A program made the translations under genes and the position numbers. Below are positions 53,410-63,976 of a stretch of 64,000 nucleotides of DNA, piece by piece. The notes under the pieces are model-generated. The model was not told where the DNA came from. It worked only from the letters and a program-made list of their open reading frames with translations, and did not search any database. The first letter of the stretch is position 1. Every line of letters starts with the position of its first letter. Source of the DNA: Gari tellinella (Eukaryota; Mollusca; Bivalvia; Cardiida; Psammobiidae); assembly GCA_922989275.2 (NCBI GenBank), contig OV277870.1, positions 73,100,579-73,164,578 on the forward strand. The letters are read 5' to 3'.

Positions 53410-53555
53410 TAGGGTCCAGGGTTATAAAGCGTTTGAGCTGAGTCCGAGTGTGTTTTCAAACATTTAATTGGTCAGATTTGAGCCTAGGCTCAAATCTGAC
53501 CAATCAAATGCTTGGGAACGACTTTAGACTCAACTGAAAAACTTTATAACCTTGG
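53410..53555. repeat. Fold-back element, GAGCCTAGGCTC apex
   Basis: Arms ATTGGTCAGATTTGAGCC / GGCTCAAATCTGACCAAT are perfect, with TTTGAGCTGAGTCCGAGT / CGACTTTAGACTCAACTGAA outside and GGTTATAAAGCGT / CTTTATAACC at the ends. Same family as 44180. Confidence 0.75.
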
Positions 53556-54130
53556 ACTCAGGTGTTTACGATAGGTGACTGCATAGTAGCTTTCTGTTAT
53601 ACGATCATCTTGATTAAGCTGTCACCTGTCGTTTATACAATCAATTTGTCTTCGTCTGAGTAGTCATTAAAGAGAGGTGTTCCTGTACCATATTAACGTA
53701 CATCTCGAAGGCCGGTTTCATATATTATGTGTACATATTACTTGTATACGTTTTGTTAAAAACTGAATTTTATAAGTTACAACAAACGGAAAATTATATC
53801 CGAACCATATCCAAGCTGCGGTTATTACAAAAGCTCATATGCATGCATTGTAAATAAACACAACAAGTATAAAACGTATGACTATGGCAATAATATACTC
53901 TGTTTAAACTCAATTCCGTACGGTATTATCGCATTCACTGTCATGACGTCATCAGGTCTAAACTTTGACCGTCTGCTATTATTTCTCGAGTTTAAACTTA
54001 AGGTAACTTTTATTTGAGAAATATTTAAATGCGTATCAAACTGTTTGGTTCCTGGCCAGAAGCCGCGTTATGCAGTGCCTGATCATGGTCCATTTGTTTG
54101 CTTTATAACTATTGTACTCGGGACAAAGCA
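53556..54130. repeat. Eroded MITE remains upstream of copy B
   Basis: 53565-53680 resembles the MITE at 48513 (TGTTTACGATAGGTGACTGC, AAGCTGTCACCTGTCG). 53935-54115 is the GACGTCATCA subfamily with eroded core A (CAAACTGTTTGGTTCCTGGC, AAGCCGCGTTATGCAGTGCC). Between them nothing is recognised. Confidence 0.4.
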
Positions 54131-54477
54131 GTGAAGGGAATAAAAGAAATTATTTCTCACCTACATCGATTAAACCAATCGACAACCCCTCTTTCTACCA
54201 CGTGACGGTACAAGAGAACCCTATATTGTACCGGAATTTAAAAAGGCTATCCCAGAAGGCCATATTTTTCTCATATTGGACTCGGATCCAAAAAAGCTAT
54301 ATTTTTCATATTGGACTGGACAACTCTTCCGATACTGTGTTAAGAGTTAGTAAGAGTTACTTCCCTTTGTATTTCACGATATTTCGTCTGCTAGATTTAT
54401 TGCGAAGTCACAAGCTAAATATGTTATACGGTTTCTTTTGTCATTTTGTAATTTTATGGTGTGAAATAAAGAGGTAA

Positions 54478-54602
54478 TTTAACAGTGTTGAGTACAATAC
54501 TGCATTCTATTGGACTCGTACACAGCAGCCATAATCCATATTGGATTATGGCTGCTGTGTACTCGTCCAATAGATTTCAGTATTGTACTCAACACTGTTA
54601 AA
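54478..54602. mobile_element. 125-bp near-perfect fold-back
   Basis: TTTAACAGTGTTGAGTACAA ... TTGTACTCAACACTGTTAAA. The inner arms TACACAGCAGCCATAATCCA / TGGATTATGGCTGCTGTGTA meet at a TATTGGA apex. Flanks GAGGTAA / TAACCTC extend the symmetry. The high arm identity suggests recent origin or conversion. Confidence 0.8.
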
Positions 54603-54613
54603 TAACCTCTTAA

Positions 54614-55905
54614 TATGAGGGGCATTTGAAAAGTACTGATAATTGAAGGATAACTTTTCATTAGATGGTCTGAATTTAAAAAGATGAATATTTCCTGGAA
54701 TATCAACCTTTTAGCTAGACATTCATTATGGGTTTTTTTTTATAATAAATGTGAAAAATTCTGTTTTATTGTTATTCAAACAAGATATGGTTTTAGATAT
54801 TGACTGTAATCCCTTTGCACTTTGCAAGTATCCCTCAGGCTGATTGAAATAAGTTTGATATAATTTGAAGTATGGTAACAGTTCTTTTGATTAACATTTA
54901 GTTTTTAAAAAATAGCGTTGAGTAACTATTGAATAACAGCAATATATACAACCCAACTAGAAGACTATTTGACAACACTACCACTACATAACTCTAGACA
55001 TTTAATATCTATTTGGACTATCAGCTACTCTAAAAAAATATGTTTTCTAAATTTGAATATGTATTTTCATTCGTCGGTCGTTATAAATCAAGTTTAAGTT
55101 AAGTTTGGTTTTGGCAGCAAACTCTTTTGTTCTGCCCTTATTTTAGAAAGTTGGTTGGGTAACAGGATACCCTCATTCATGTCATAAAAAAGTCAATAAT
55201 CCGTGTTACTATAGTTTAATTTATTCTTATAAGTTTTAGTCAAGAAAATATATAATTATTTTTGTTTTACGAAATACTGTTTCGAGACTGTGACGTCATA
55301 AAACCAGAATACCTGCTTTTGGTCAAGTGGTCATATCATTTAAGCTACTGTACTGGTCAATTTATGCATGTTTCAGAATTCGTGCTAAGTAAAGTATGAA
55401 TAGTGCCAACGTATGACTGTACAAATGGCTACATGTCTAATATTCTCATGTTAAACGTCAAGCAGTAAAATTAAAAAAAAAAAACGTAAATGGCGTATTT
55501 CCGGTAAAATGGCTATTCTGTGTATTTGTGACACGACATACTCCATTTACAACATTAGCCTATTTAACTATAATGTTCTTTTACCATTAGATACACAGGT
55601 AAATAATAAATGTTATGTGTAACTTCTAAACAAATTGGATTGAAATTATAGAAAATATGAACGTTAATGTTATCCCTTCAAAGTGGTTATATGACTCACT
55701 TGGTTGGCAATCAACTGTGTAATATACCTTCATGTATAATGGCGTATAGGTGAATATCAAATTCTCCAATAATAAGGTTATCTTTTTGTTTCATTAGATG
55801 AAGGCTGTAGCAAGCAGAATATGTTCGCTTTTGTAAAATAAGACCATCCAATGAAAATGTATCGCCCAGTTATCAGTACTTTTCATAGTTGCCTGACCGC
55901 TAGAC
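54614..55905. mobile_element. Possible 1.3-kb TIR element
   Basis: GGGCATTTGAAAAGTACTGA (54622) and, inverted from 55890, GGCAACTATGAAAAGTACTG share AAAAGTACTGATAA, and AACTTTTCATTAGATGGTCT / ATTTTCATTGGATGGTCTTA match further in. The length suits a mariner, but I find no transposase frame inside. Either decayed or non-autonomous. Confidence 0.5.
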
Positions 55906-56270
55906 CTAAATTTGTAACCACTTGAAGCTTATATCAAGAAGTCGTTATTGCTGCAGATTCAATGTTTTAATAATACACATAGAAGTTGTTTTATTTAAAT
56001 ATGAATTTCTTTAATTTAGAATTATACTCTTCCCGTGAAATCGTTATATAATCAAATCTCATGCAAAAGGGTTTATTACTTCGATTATCTAGTATATATA
56101 CTTCTCAAAAGAAAGTTTGTTAAGTAAAGATTAGACGACGTTAGTTTGTCTCCCTTTAACAAAATCAACTTTAGCGACGAGTATACTGTAGGAGCTCTCT
56201 GATCAAAACATGTATTCTTTGTCATATTGCAGTAGATGTTGTTCAAATCAGGCCTAAATGATAAAACTGT
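55906..56270. other. No recognisable feature
   Basis: Includes an M5-like scrap (TTAGCGACGAGTATACTGTA, GGAGCTCTCTGATCA at 56171-56205). Otherwise nothing. Confidence 0.4.
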
Positions 56271-56522
56271 TTAACCCTTTCCCTTATAGAAGCGACTTTT
56301 AGCGCATTCATTTTATTCATCCGCCAAAGAAAATAGTTCCATTTTATACTGTCATGAATATGTACCATAAGAAATATTTTCTATATCCTAGCAGATAATA
56401 GCTTAAAGCAGGGTGAAAGTAAAGCAGAATGCGCCCTAAGGCGCATTCTGCTTTACTTTTAACCTGCTTTAAGAGGTCACATATCTTCAAAACTAGAAAC
56501 AGGCTATGGGGTAATGGGTTAA
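56271..56522. mobile_element. M4 MITE, full length, TTAA target
   Basis: TTAACCCTTTCCCTTATAGA ... GGCTATGGGGTAATGGGTTAA. Core B is well preserved: arms GCTTAAAGCAGGGTGAAAGT and ACTTTTAACCTGCTTTAAG, apex GCGCCCTAAGGCGC. Left arm with TAGCGCATTCATTTTATTCA. Confidence 0.85.
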
Positions 56523-56594
56523 AAAGGGCGCATTTACAGGGGAATTGTTATACAGGAAGCAATAGCTTCTTCCTAACTTAAAAAAATGGATAGT

Positions 56595-56844
56595 TACAGT
56601 GGAGAATCTGTTATTCTTTCCCGTTTAAACGCAAACGTACGCAAACGCAAAGCACTAAAGCGAAGAAAAGAACAACTTTTTGACATTTCTGATATTTCAT
56701 GTTTTTCTTGGTGGCAAACAGTTTGGAGCCTGATCAGACGCCGGGTTATCCGGCGTCTGATCTGGCTCCAAACTGTATGCAGTGAAAATAATAGTTTTAG
56801 CGTAAACGCGTTTATTGGGAAAGAATAACGTTTTCTCCACTGTA
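56595..56844. mobile_element. M2 MITE, full length
   Basis: TACAGTGGAGAATCTGTTAT ... CGTTTTCTCCACTGTA, TA each side, core A apex GACGCCGGGTTATCCGGCGTC. Confidence 0.85.
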
Positions 56845-57220
56845 GCAGAAAACGTTTGACATACGCTGACATATGCTTATTTTGTTATAGAATTGATCCT
56901 TCAGCAGTTATTACAAGAAACAGACCAATCAAGCATTTGCAAATACAACAGTAGCTGTAAATAACGGCTTTATTTAACACATTATACACTATTTTAACAA
57001 TCATATGTTTCTATATACACATTAACAGTATATGTATGTGTAACAGCTTATAATACTGCCCAACCAATGTGATAAAAAAACGACCATCCTTCTATTCAGG
57101 GTATAAATCACTTGTCTTTCATTGTAATATCTTTATCTGGCTATAGACATCGTACTATATAATAGTATTGGACATGTCTTTAGGGTTTGATGGTTGTTGA
57201 ATAACAACACCGACCAGAAT

Positions 57221-57443
57221 TACTGTGGAGAATACCTTATTATTTCCCAATAAACGCGTTTACGCTAAAACTACTATTTCCATTGCAAACAGTTTCGAGC
57301 CTGATCAGACGCCGGGTAACTTGAAGTCTGATTAGGCTCCAAACTCTTTGCCATTGAGATTAAAACAAATCTAAAGAATTTCAAAAACATGCAATTTTCT
57401 ACATTTAAGTGCATTGCATTAGACTAACGACTTCTCCGCTGTA
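57221..57443. mobile_element. M2 MITE, eroded
   Basis: TACTGTGGAGAATACCTTAT ... GACTTCTCCGCTGTA. Core A half changed (GACGCCGGGTAACTTGAAGTC). It lies just 3' of copy A's stop codon. Confidence 0.7.
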
Positions 57444-57563
57444 TACAATGATATCCTTTTTATGCATTTCAGGCTGTTTGCAAACTATCGCAAGTTCTGA
57501 CGCACTTGACTTTGAAAGGGTTAAGTCGAATTATTAACTTAACTGTCAACGTAACGAGCTCAT

Positions 57564-57780
57564 TCACTGTCGTGGCACAGCTTTACAAAAGAAAGGTTTA
57601 GGCCTAAGTAAAAGTGCTATATCAAAATGTCCGTCATATCTGGGGTCACAGGACACAGCGTTCTCGGGTAGCATCTCGAATGTCCATTTCTGTAACAGGG
57701 TAGCAACATACAGAAAGATCCGTGATCTGGCCAGACTCTCACCGGGACACTGTCTCCGTCCTATACCGAATGGTAACCAG
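57564..57780 (-). CDS. P450 copy A exon 6 (heme exon)
   Basis: 217 nt, acceptor AACGCAG. WLPFGIGRRQCPGESLARS, SRIFLYVATLLQKWTFEMLP, CDPRYDGHFDIALLLRPKPF, stop TGA at 57564-57566. Confidence 0.93.
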
Positions 57781-60700
57781 CTGCGTTAAGAAAAAGATAA
57801 AAACATATATATGTTTCAAGGAATACGTGTTATCATTAAATCACAATGTATGTAACTATACATAAATATATGAGCATCGATAACTTCAAATGCTGCAATG
57901 CTTGACAGTTACATGGTATACAGTAGCTAGATACTATTAAAATACTTTGAATAAATAGTTCACTTTTTATTGAATAATCTTTTTACTACATGTACGTAAA
58001 GGAATAGTAATGAAAATTACATGTACCATAACAATCCTTAATACGCTAAATGTGTGCATAGAAATTGTCGTCAAATAAGGTTTAAATTAAAGCATGTTGT
58101 TTGTTGAATGCGAGTGTAACTGCATTTTCGGATCATTCTAAGAGTTGCAAGTAATGTGATACGGTAAAACGAATATCTCTAAACCTCTTAAGTAGTTTTG
58201 ATGTATTAAAGCTCAGGTAATGTTCGCGTACCTCTTTCTCAAAATGTGGTCGTTCGGCAATAGGTCTCCACTGTCATCTAACCATCTCTCTGGTCTAAAC
58301 TTCCAGGGGTCTCCCCACACCTTCTCGTCATGGTGTACATGCCACACATTAGCCATGACCTGCCAATTAAAAATAGCGCATTATATCTTTAATACGCGTG
58401 GTATGAATACTAACAAGAATCGATAAAGCGTTATAGTTTTGTAAAACGACCATTATTTAAAGACGTATCATTTAAGTCACTCCTTAAGTCATTCACTCCT
58501 GAAAACTTTTATTAACAATTTGAAAATAAGTCTAGACCATAGTTTACTATTTAGGGATGATTTTAACAATCTATTTCAAAATGACAAACATTGTTGGCCA
58601 TGATCAGGTGCCTCTGATCAGGGTCTACACTGTTTGCATAGGACAAGTATAATCCTCACATATATACTGTTGTAAATGCCGAGTATATTCGTCGCTAGGG
58701 TTGAGTGTATTATTGATAGGGCAAAGGTGTACATATATGACGATATAGAGTACTTCTTTTGTTCAATGATTCGAGAAGTATTCATATCTTTATTGAGAAT
58801 TCACTCTTTAATGACGGGCAAAGGTACATGTGCATTGTAGATTACTATTTGAGTCCAGTGGCCATTCTTTAGAGAAGAATTGGTTTCTTTAACCCTTTAC
58901 TCAAAAGCCTGATTTTAGTATTGAAGATAAGTGACCGATTAAATCAGGTTGAATTCAAATGAATTCTGTTTTATTTTCAGTCTGCTTTAAGCTATCATCT
59001 GTTAGAAGAATGAAAACGTTTAATGATACATATTCATAATTGTATCAATTGAAACTATTTTCTTAAGCGGACGGATAAATAAAATGCGTTGAAAGGCATA
59101 CCTATTGGGTCATGGGTAAAAAACACATCAGTCCTGAAGTACGTGCAAATTTATATAGAGTGCTACCTATATCCAACGACAATCTTTGAAGAGGTATTAG
59201 TATTTTTAAACAAAGTCACTCCTTAATAATAGGGCAAAGGTAAATGTGAATTGATATAGAGTACTACAGTGGAGAAAACGTTATTCTTTCCCAATAAACG
59301 CGTTTACGCTAAAACTAGTATTTCTATTGCAAACAGTTTGGAGCCAGATCAGACGCCGGGTAACCCGGCGTCTGATCAGGCTCCAAACTGTTTGTCACCA
59401 AGATAAACATGAATTATCAGAATTGTCCTAAAGTTGCACTTTTCTACGTTTTAGTGTTTGCGTTTGCGTTTCGTTTCGTTTAAACGGGAAAGAATAACGT
59501 ATTCTCCACTGTACATGTACCTTTCATAGTAACATACTAATATCAGATATCTCGCAGACATTATTATTTAAATATAAGATGACAGTTTGCTAGACATTCA
59601 AATTGTCAACCTGATAAACAGAATGTTTTGTTTTCGAGGGTTGACAATTGGCATGCCACGCTAACTGCCATCTTATATTTATTTTATTACAACGAGCTTA
59701 TCAACCCTGGCTGTGGACTCGTCTCGTTCGTATTTTATAACAAGAGGCACAGAGGGCCACATTTTGCTCACCTGAGAACATTAGAAGCTGACTGGGCAAG
59801 ACAACATTTTGATAAAGCTATGACCCATGTGTCATAATTTGATCTCGGTAGAGGACCACAATGCGAAGCTTCATCTCAGATGTTGATGATCTGGGCATTA
59901 CGGTTTAAGAGAAGAAGATTTTTAAAGGGTTTCCCGTAAAAACCTGACAAGCCCAGGGCGGGACCAATTTTAGTCAGGGGGTCATAATTTGAACACACCA
60001 GGTAGAGAATCACATAGCAAAGCTACGTATATGTCAAATAGTAAAGATCTGGGCCTTACAGTTTTAGAGAAGAAGATTTTAAAAGGTTGTCCTATATAAG
60101 TCTATGTAAAACTGATAAGCCCCAGGGCGGGGCCAAATTTGATCCAGGGGTAATAATTTGAACAATCTTGGTAGAAGACCATAGGGCAAAGCTGCATGTC
60201 AAATATAAAAGATCTCGGCCTTATGGTTTCAGAGAAGAAGATTTTTAAAGGTTTTCCTATGAAATACTAATAACCCAAAGGGCGGGGTCATTTTTGGCCC
60301 GGGGGTCATAATTCGTACAATCGTGGTAGAGGACCACAAGGCAAAGCTATGTGCCAAATTTTAAAGATCTTGGCCTTATAGTTTTAGAGAAGAAGATTTT
60401 TAAAGGTTTTCCTATATAAGTCTATGTAAAACTGATAAGCCCCGGGGCGGGTCCAATTTTGACCTGGGGGTCATAATTTGAACAATCTTGGTAGAGGACC
60501 ATAAGATAAAGCTACATGTCAAATATTAATGATCTAGGCCATACAGTTTCAGAGAAGAAGATTTTTAAAGGTTTTCCTAAGAAACACTGATAAGCCCTAG
60601 GGCGGGGCCATTTTTGGCCCCAGGGTCAAAATTTGAACACTCTTGCTAGAAGATCATTAGGTAATGCTACATACCAAATATCAAAGGTCGGGGCTCTTGG

Positions 60701-63034
60701 GTTTCTGAGAAGAAGATTTTTTAAGACTTTCTTATGCATTATACATTTGTTTCATAGGAACTGAGGGAACAGTCAAATCATTGACCCGAGGTAGCAGGGA
60801 AGACCTTGAGAACTGTTGCCCGAGGCCAACGGCCGAGGGCAACAGTTCTCAAGGTCTTTCCTGCAACCGAGGGACAATGGTTTGACTGTTCCCGAAGTAA
60901 CTATCAAACAAATGATTTATTACCTGACTCTCTATTTAAGCCAGGCTGAATGAATGGCTAGATCTAGATCTAGTTATACAAGATTTGAACAACACGTATT
61001 TAGATTCTAGAAATGATCTTATATTTAATCTTAATTAAATTCAATACTAAAACTGAATGTGAACATCACTGTTTTGTAAAAAGGATGTCTACTATATTCA
61101 TTTTTTCAATAAAGATTGAAATCATTATTGTTTCTTATTCACTGAAATTGATTGACACTTTGTCGACATTACGTCATGTATGACGTGACGTCATTTATTT
61201 TTGAAACGTCATAATTTGTTTAAAAAAAGGAAGACGTTAGATCTGCAAGCGGTTTATCGATTTTATTCGGAGTTACTCTTAATTTTAGATCTAGAACTAA
61301 ATAGAATTTTAAGGGGATTGTTCGGGAGAGACAAATTACCCAATCAACTCCGCAAAAGGCTAGATCCTTAAACAAAAATCTGTATCATAAAGACGCCTTA
61401 TTCGGTCTCGCGATGCAGAATTTTTTTTGCGCACCATTTTCGCGCATGTAACAGTGCTATGTAACAGTCGACTGTTGCCCGCTGGCCTCAGTCTGGTTAA
61501 TAATTGCGGGAAACAGTTAAAAATGCGTAATATTTACTTAAATAGAGAGTCAGGTAATAATAAAAGTTGTCTATACGGTCATGTTAGAAAATCTGGTCCC
61601 ACAGCAAGGGGAATAATTCTAGCCAAAAACTTTGAACAATATTTCGTTCACCCTTTGCCACTGATGCTTCTGACAAAGTTTGGTTGAAATCGGGTTAGTG
61701 GTTTCTGAGGAGATGTTGTTTGAAAATGTGGACGGACGACGGACACCGGACGACGGACGGAATGGTATCACATAGCTTATCCTGAGCCTTCGGCTCAGGT
61801 GAGCTAAAATATGTTGTGAATACCAATTACGAGCCGTCGTTCAAGTAACGAGGGAAACGACGTCGTCGTCTACGACGTCACATTGTTTATATCATTACAC
61901 AAAAAAAGAAGAATATAGAAAACATTATCATATAGAGTGAAAAAAAATGTCATATAGAGTGACATTATTTTTTGGAAAGATGTAAAGGACATGCAAAATG
62001 GTTCATTGTTGGTCTATGGGAAATTAACATTGTATCTCAAAGTGAGGTGTAATAATGATAAGTATAACAACTTGATAAGAGTGAAGAAGTGCTGCTCACA
62101 GCATTACTTTTTAAATTAACAAGTTAATTATCTTCTTTCATGTAACAAGGTTCAACATACCAATGACTTCGGTGGTATTTGGTATCCTTCAAACTCAACA
62201 CCTTTTTCGCAATAGTGGGGAAGCAACAAAGGTACTACTGCTAAGTAACGCAGTGTCTCTAGGATCGCCGCCTCTATTAACACACAATCACGTCTGTCAG
62301 ATATCGTTGGGAGTCTCTTTCTGCCCACCACCCTGTCCAGTTCAGCCTGGATCTTGGTTTGGTACTCGGGGAAGTTTAGCAAACACAGCCATAATGACGT
62401 TATAGTTGACAAAGACGTAAGAATACCTGAAGTGTAAATATTACACCATGACTAGATTTATAATACAGGATTAAGTCAACGAACCCTTTCACTCTCAATG
62501 ACGCCAAAAAGCGCGTTTGCAAACAGTTTTGGTCCTGATCAGACGCCGCGTAACACGGCGTCTGATCAGGACCCAAACTGTTTGACACTCTTGCTGATAT
62601 TTATTTAGTCATACAACCCATAAGCTTACTTTGAAACGTGTCTTGTAGACAACAATACTGAAGCAGACGACAATAAAGCGGCGAGGGGCTGAATTTTTTT
62701 CCGAATCGTTTTATCATGAAAGGGTTGAATATTGTTTTATGTCCAAGGACATTTGCATGTTGTTTGTTTTTCTTCAATAAAAAAAACATAAAGTAAAAAA
62801 TGGTAAGGTCACAAGATCTAACAATATTAGATAAGACCTTCTTGTGAAACAGTGGTAGTAATAGTAATAGTAGTAGTAGTAGTATAGTAGTAGTGGTAGA
62901 AGAAGTATTAGTAGTAGTAGCAGTAGTAGTAGTTGTTATAGTAGAAGTAGCAGTAGTGGCAGTATCAGTAGTTGCAGTAGCAGCATTAGTAGTAGGAGAA
63001 GCATTAGTAGTAGAAACAGTAGCAGTAGTAATAT

Positions 63035-63072
<38 letters not shown>

Positions 63073-63976
63073 CAAAAAGAAGAATCAGTAGTAGTAATAG
63101 TTGTATAGAAAATATATTTTTCATTTTCGTCTTAGTATTAAGTGCTATCGTTTTATGCGTATAGTCAACTCTAGTAGTATAGGTATTAGTTGTTCACTGT
63201 TCTGACAATTGTAGTGACAATCGACATTAGAATCAAATACATGTAGAAGTAAACGTATCCTACAAGTCGAGAAAGTAATAAAAATAAAAAAGACGATGCA
63301 GCTGTATAGGAATAAGAGCTTATACTATATATAAACTTCAGCAATGTTTGTTATCGAAATCACCGTTTGCAAGTTGATGATCCCTGCTGAGATCAGATTT
63401 GATTTGATTTGTTTGATTTTACGTCGCTTTCAACAGTATTTCAGTCATATCGCGACGTCCAGCTAAATATAGGTGGAGGAAGACCCCAGAAGCCCTTTAT
63501 GCACTGTTTCAGGCACAAATCGACAACTGGGTAGAACCACCGACCTTCCGCAAGCCAGCTGGAAGGCTTCCTCACGTGAAAAATCCGAACGACCCTACTG
63601 GGATTCGAACTCACAGCGGTGAGGAGCTTAGTGATGTAAGTCACAGTGACTATACCACTAGGCGCAGCTGTCTCGTGCTGCACGAGGATCATGCTTATCT
63701 CAAGTTGGAAAGTGGACAACTATATAGATCCGACGTTACCCTGTTATCTATTTACCATGATTATGAACTATTCTGTTCTAAAAATAACTCTGACAGGTCA
63801 GAAAAATCGAACAATAAAAAGATGTCAAACGCCCTACCAGCTCCGACGGTTTCAAGAAGTAGCGCCATAATTCTTTCGTCTGTGAAGAAAACGTCTCGGC
63901 CTTCTTTCTGTTCCTTCAGTTGTTCGCCAATGAAGAAATCCACCAAGCCTCTGACTTCACCTGGCTTGTATGTAGC
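57564..63976 (-). CDS. Cytochrome P450 copy A, exons 3-6 (5' part off window)
   Basis: Microsomal P450, C-terminal half: exon 3 (63838-63976), exon 4 (62161-62426), exon 5 (58232-58359), exon 6 (57564-57780); 750 nt, 249 codons plus TGA, all open with GT/AG borders. Reads ATYKPGEVRGLVDFFIGEQL, I-helix GAGILTSLSTITSL (Leu at the acid position), K-helix ETLR, PERW and heme loop FGIGRRQCPG with ligand Cys, ending RPKPFFCKAVPRQ. Exons 1-2 should lie to the right of 64000. It is the only copy here with an intact catalytic half, hence the best candidate for a functional enzyme. TE load: M2, M4 and M5 relics in intron 5 and a composite repeat in intron 4. Confidence 0.9.
58232..58359 (-). CDS. P450 copy A exon 5
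   Basis: 128 nt, acceptor TTGGCAG, donor GTACGC. VMANVWHVHHDEKVWGDPW, then FRPERWLDDSGDLLPNDHIL and RK. Confidence 0.93.
58500..58720. mobile_element. Eroded M5 copy
   Basis: CTGATCAGGGTCTACACTGT, TTGCATAGGACAAGTATAAT and the terminus-like GAGTATATTCGTCGCTAGGG-TTGAGTG. The left end is not clear. Confidence 0.45.
58888..59120. mobile_element. M4 MITE, eroded
   Basis: TTTAACCCTTTACTCAAAAG ... CCTATTGGGTCATGGGTAAA. Core B arms TTAAATCAGGTTGAATTCAA and TTTTCAGTCTGCTTTAAGC still pair. Confidence 0.65.
59265..59513. mobile_element. M2 MITE, full length
   Basis: TACAGTGGAGAAAACGTTAT ... CGTATTCTCCACTGTA. Core A apex GACGCCGGGTAACCCGGCGTC is a perfect palindrome. In intron 4 of copy A. Confidence 0.85.
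59736..61806. mobile_element. Composite repeat with CTCACCTGAG / CTCAGGTGAG ends
   Basis: Starts ACAAGAGGCACAGAGGGCCA and TTTTGCTCACCTGAG; ends GCCTTCGGCTCAGGTGAGCT after a GACGGACGACGGACACCGGA tail. 59900-60720 consists of about five imperfect units of 155-165 bp (TTAGAGAAGAAGATTTTTAA, CATAATTTGAACAATCTTGG, GCCCCAGGGCGGGGCCAAAT). A second element, about 60762-61560, appears inserted inside it. Confidence 0.7.
60762..61560. mobile_element. Nested element with large hairpin
   Basis: A hairpin of about 130 bp (60762-60900) pairs AGGGAACAGTCAAATCATTG with AATGGTTTGACTGTTCCCG and GAAGACCTTGAGAACTGTTG with CAACAGTTCTCAAGGTCTTT. Separately, ATTACCTGACTCTCTATTTAA (60918) is inverted at 61541 as TTAAATAGAGAGTCAGGTAAT, suggesting outer TIRs or fold-back arms of one larger insertion. 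Confidence 0.55.
61807..62160. other. No recognisable feature
   Basis: Intron 4 of copy A. A short local repeat of CATATAGAGTGA and an ACGACGTCGTCGTCTACGACGT patch. Nothing else. Confidence 0.4.
62161..62426 (-). CDS. P450 copy A exon 4
   Basis: 266 nt, acceptor CTTCAG. GILTSLSTITSLWLCLLNFP, then EYQTKIQAELDRVVGRKRLP and K-helix ETLR, ending EGYQIPPKSL. Confidence 0.93.
62481..62727. mobile_element. M3 MITE, full length
   Basis: GAACCCTTTCACTCTCAATG ... TATCATGAAAGGGTTGAA. Core A apex GACGCCGCGTAACACGGCGTC. The TTAA ends are mutated on both sides. In intron 3 of copy A. Confidence 0.78.
62849..63100. repeat. AGT trinucleotide microsatellite
   Basis: About 250 bp of (AGT)n with GCA/GAA interruptions; the longest pure run is at about 63034-63072. 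Gives long Val-rich or Leu-rich open frames that are not genes. Confidence 0.95.
63386..63665 (-). mobile_element. tRNA-derived SINE, nearly complete
   Basis: Minus strand: CTGCGCCTAGTGGTATAGTC (A box), GCTGTGAGTTCGAATCCCAG (B box), then GTAGGGTCGTTCGGATTTTT, CACGTGAGGAAGCCTTCCAG, GGTCGGTGGTTCTACCCAGT, and a 3' tail of AAATCAAATC repeats. The conserved central stretch suggests a long-lived SINE lineage. Lies in intron 3 of copy A. Confidence 0.82.
63661..63820. repeat. Dispersed repeat (second copy of 16091-16252)
   Basis: GTCTCGTGCTGCACGAGGAT ... TTCTAAAAATAACTCTGACAG, colinear with 16091-16252. It overlaps the SINE head at one side and reaches to within about 20 nt of exon A3. Confidence 0.65.
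63838..63976 (-). CDS. P450 copy A exon 3
   Basis: 139 nt, acceptor CATAACAG, donor GTAGGG. ATYKPGEVRGLVDFFIGEQL, KEQKEGRDVFFTDERIMALL, LETVGAG. Intact. Confidence 0.92.

Noticed and set aside
54112..54477. 121-codon ORF upstream of copy B.
   Set aside because: Overlaps an eroded MITE and unremarkable AT-rich DNA; composition shows no conserved features.
62893..63124. Val-rich (plus) and Leu-rich (minus) small proteins.
   Set aside because: Direct translation of an AGT microsatellite.
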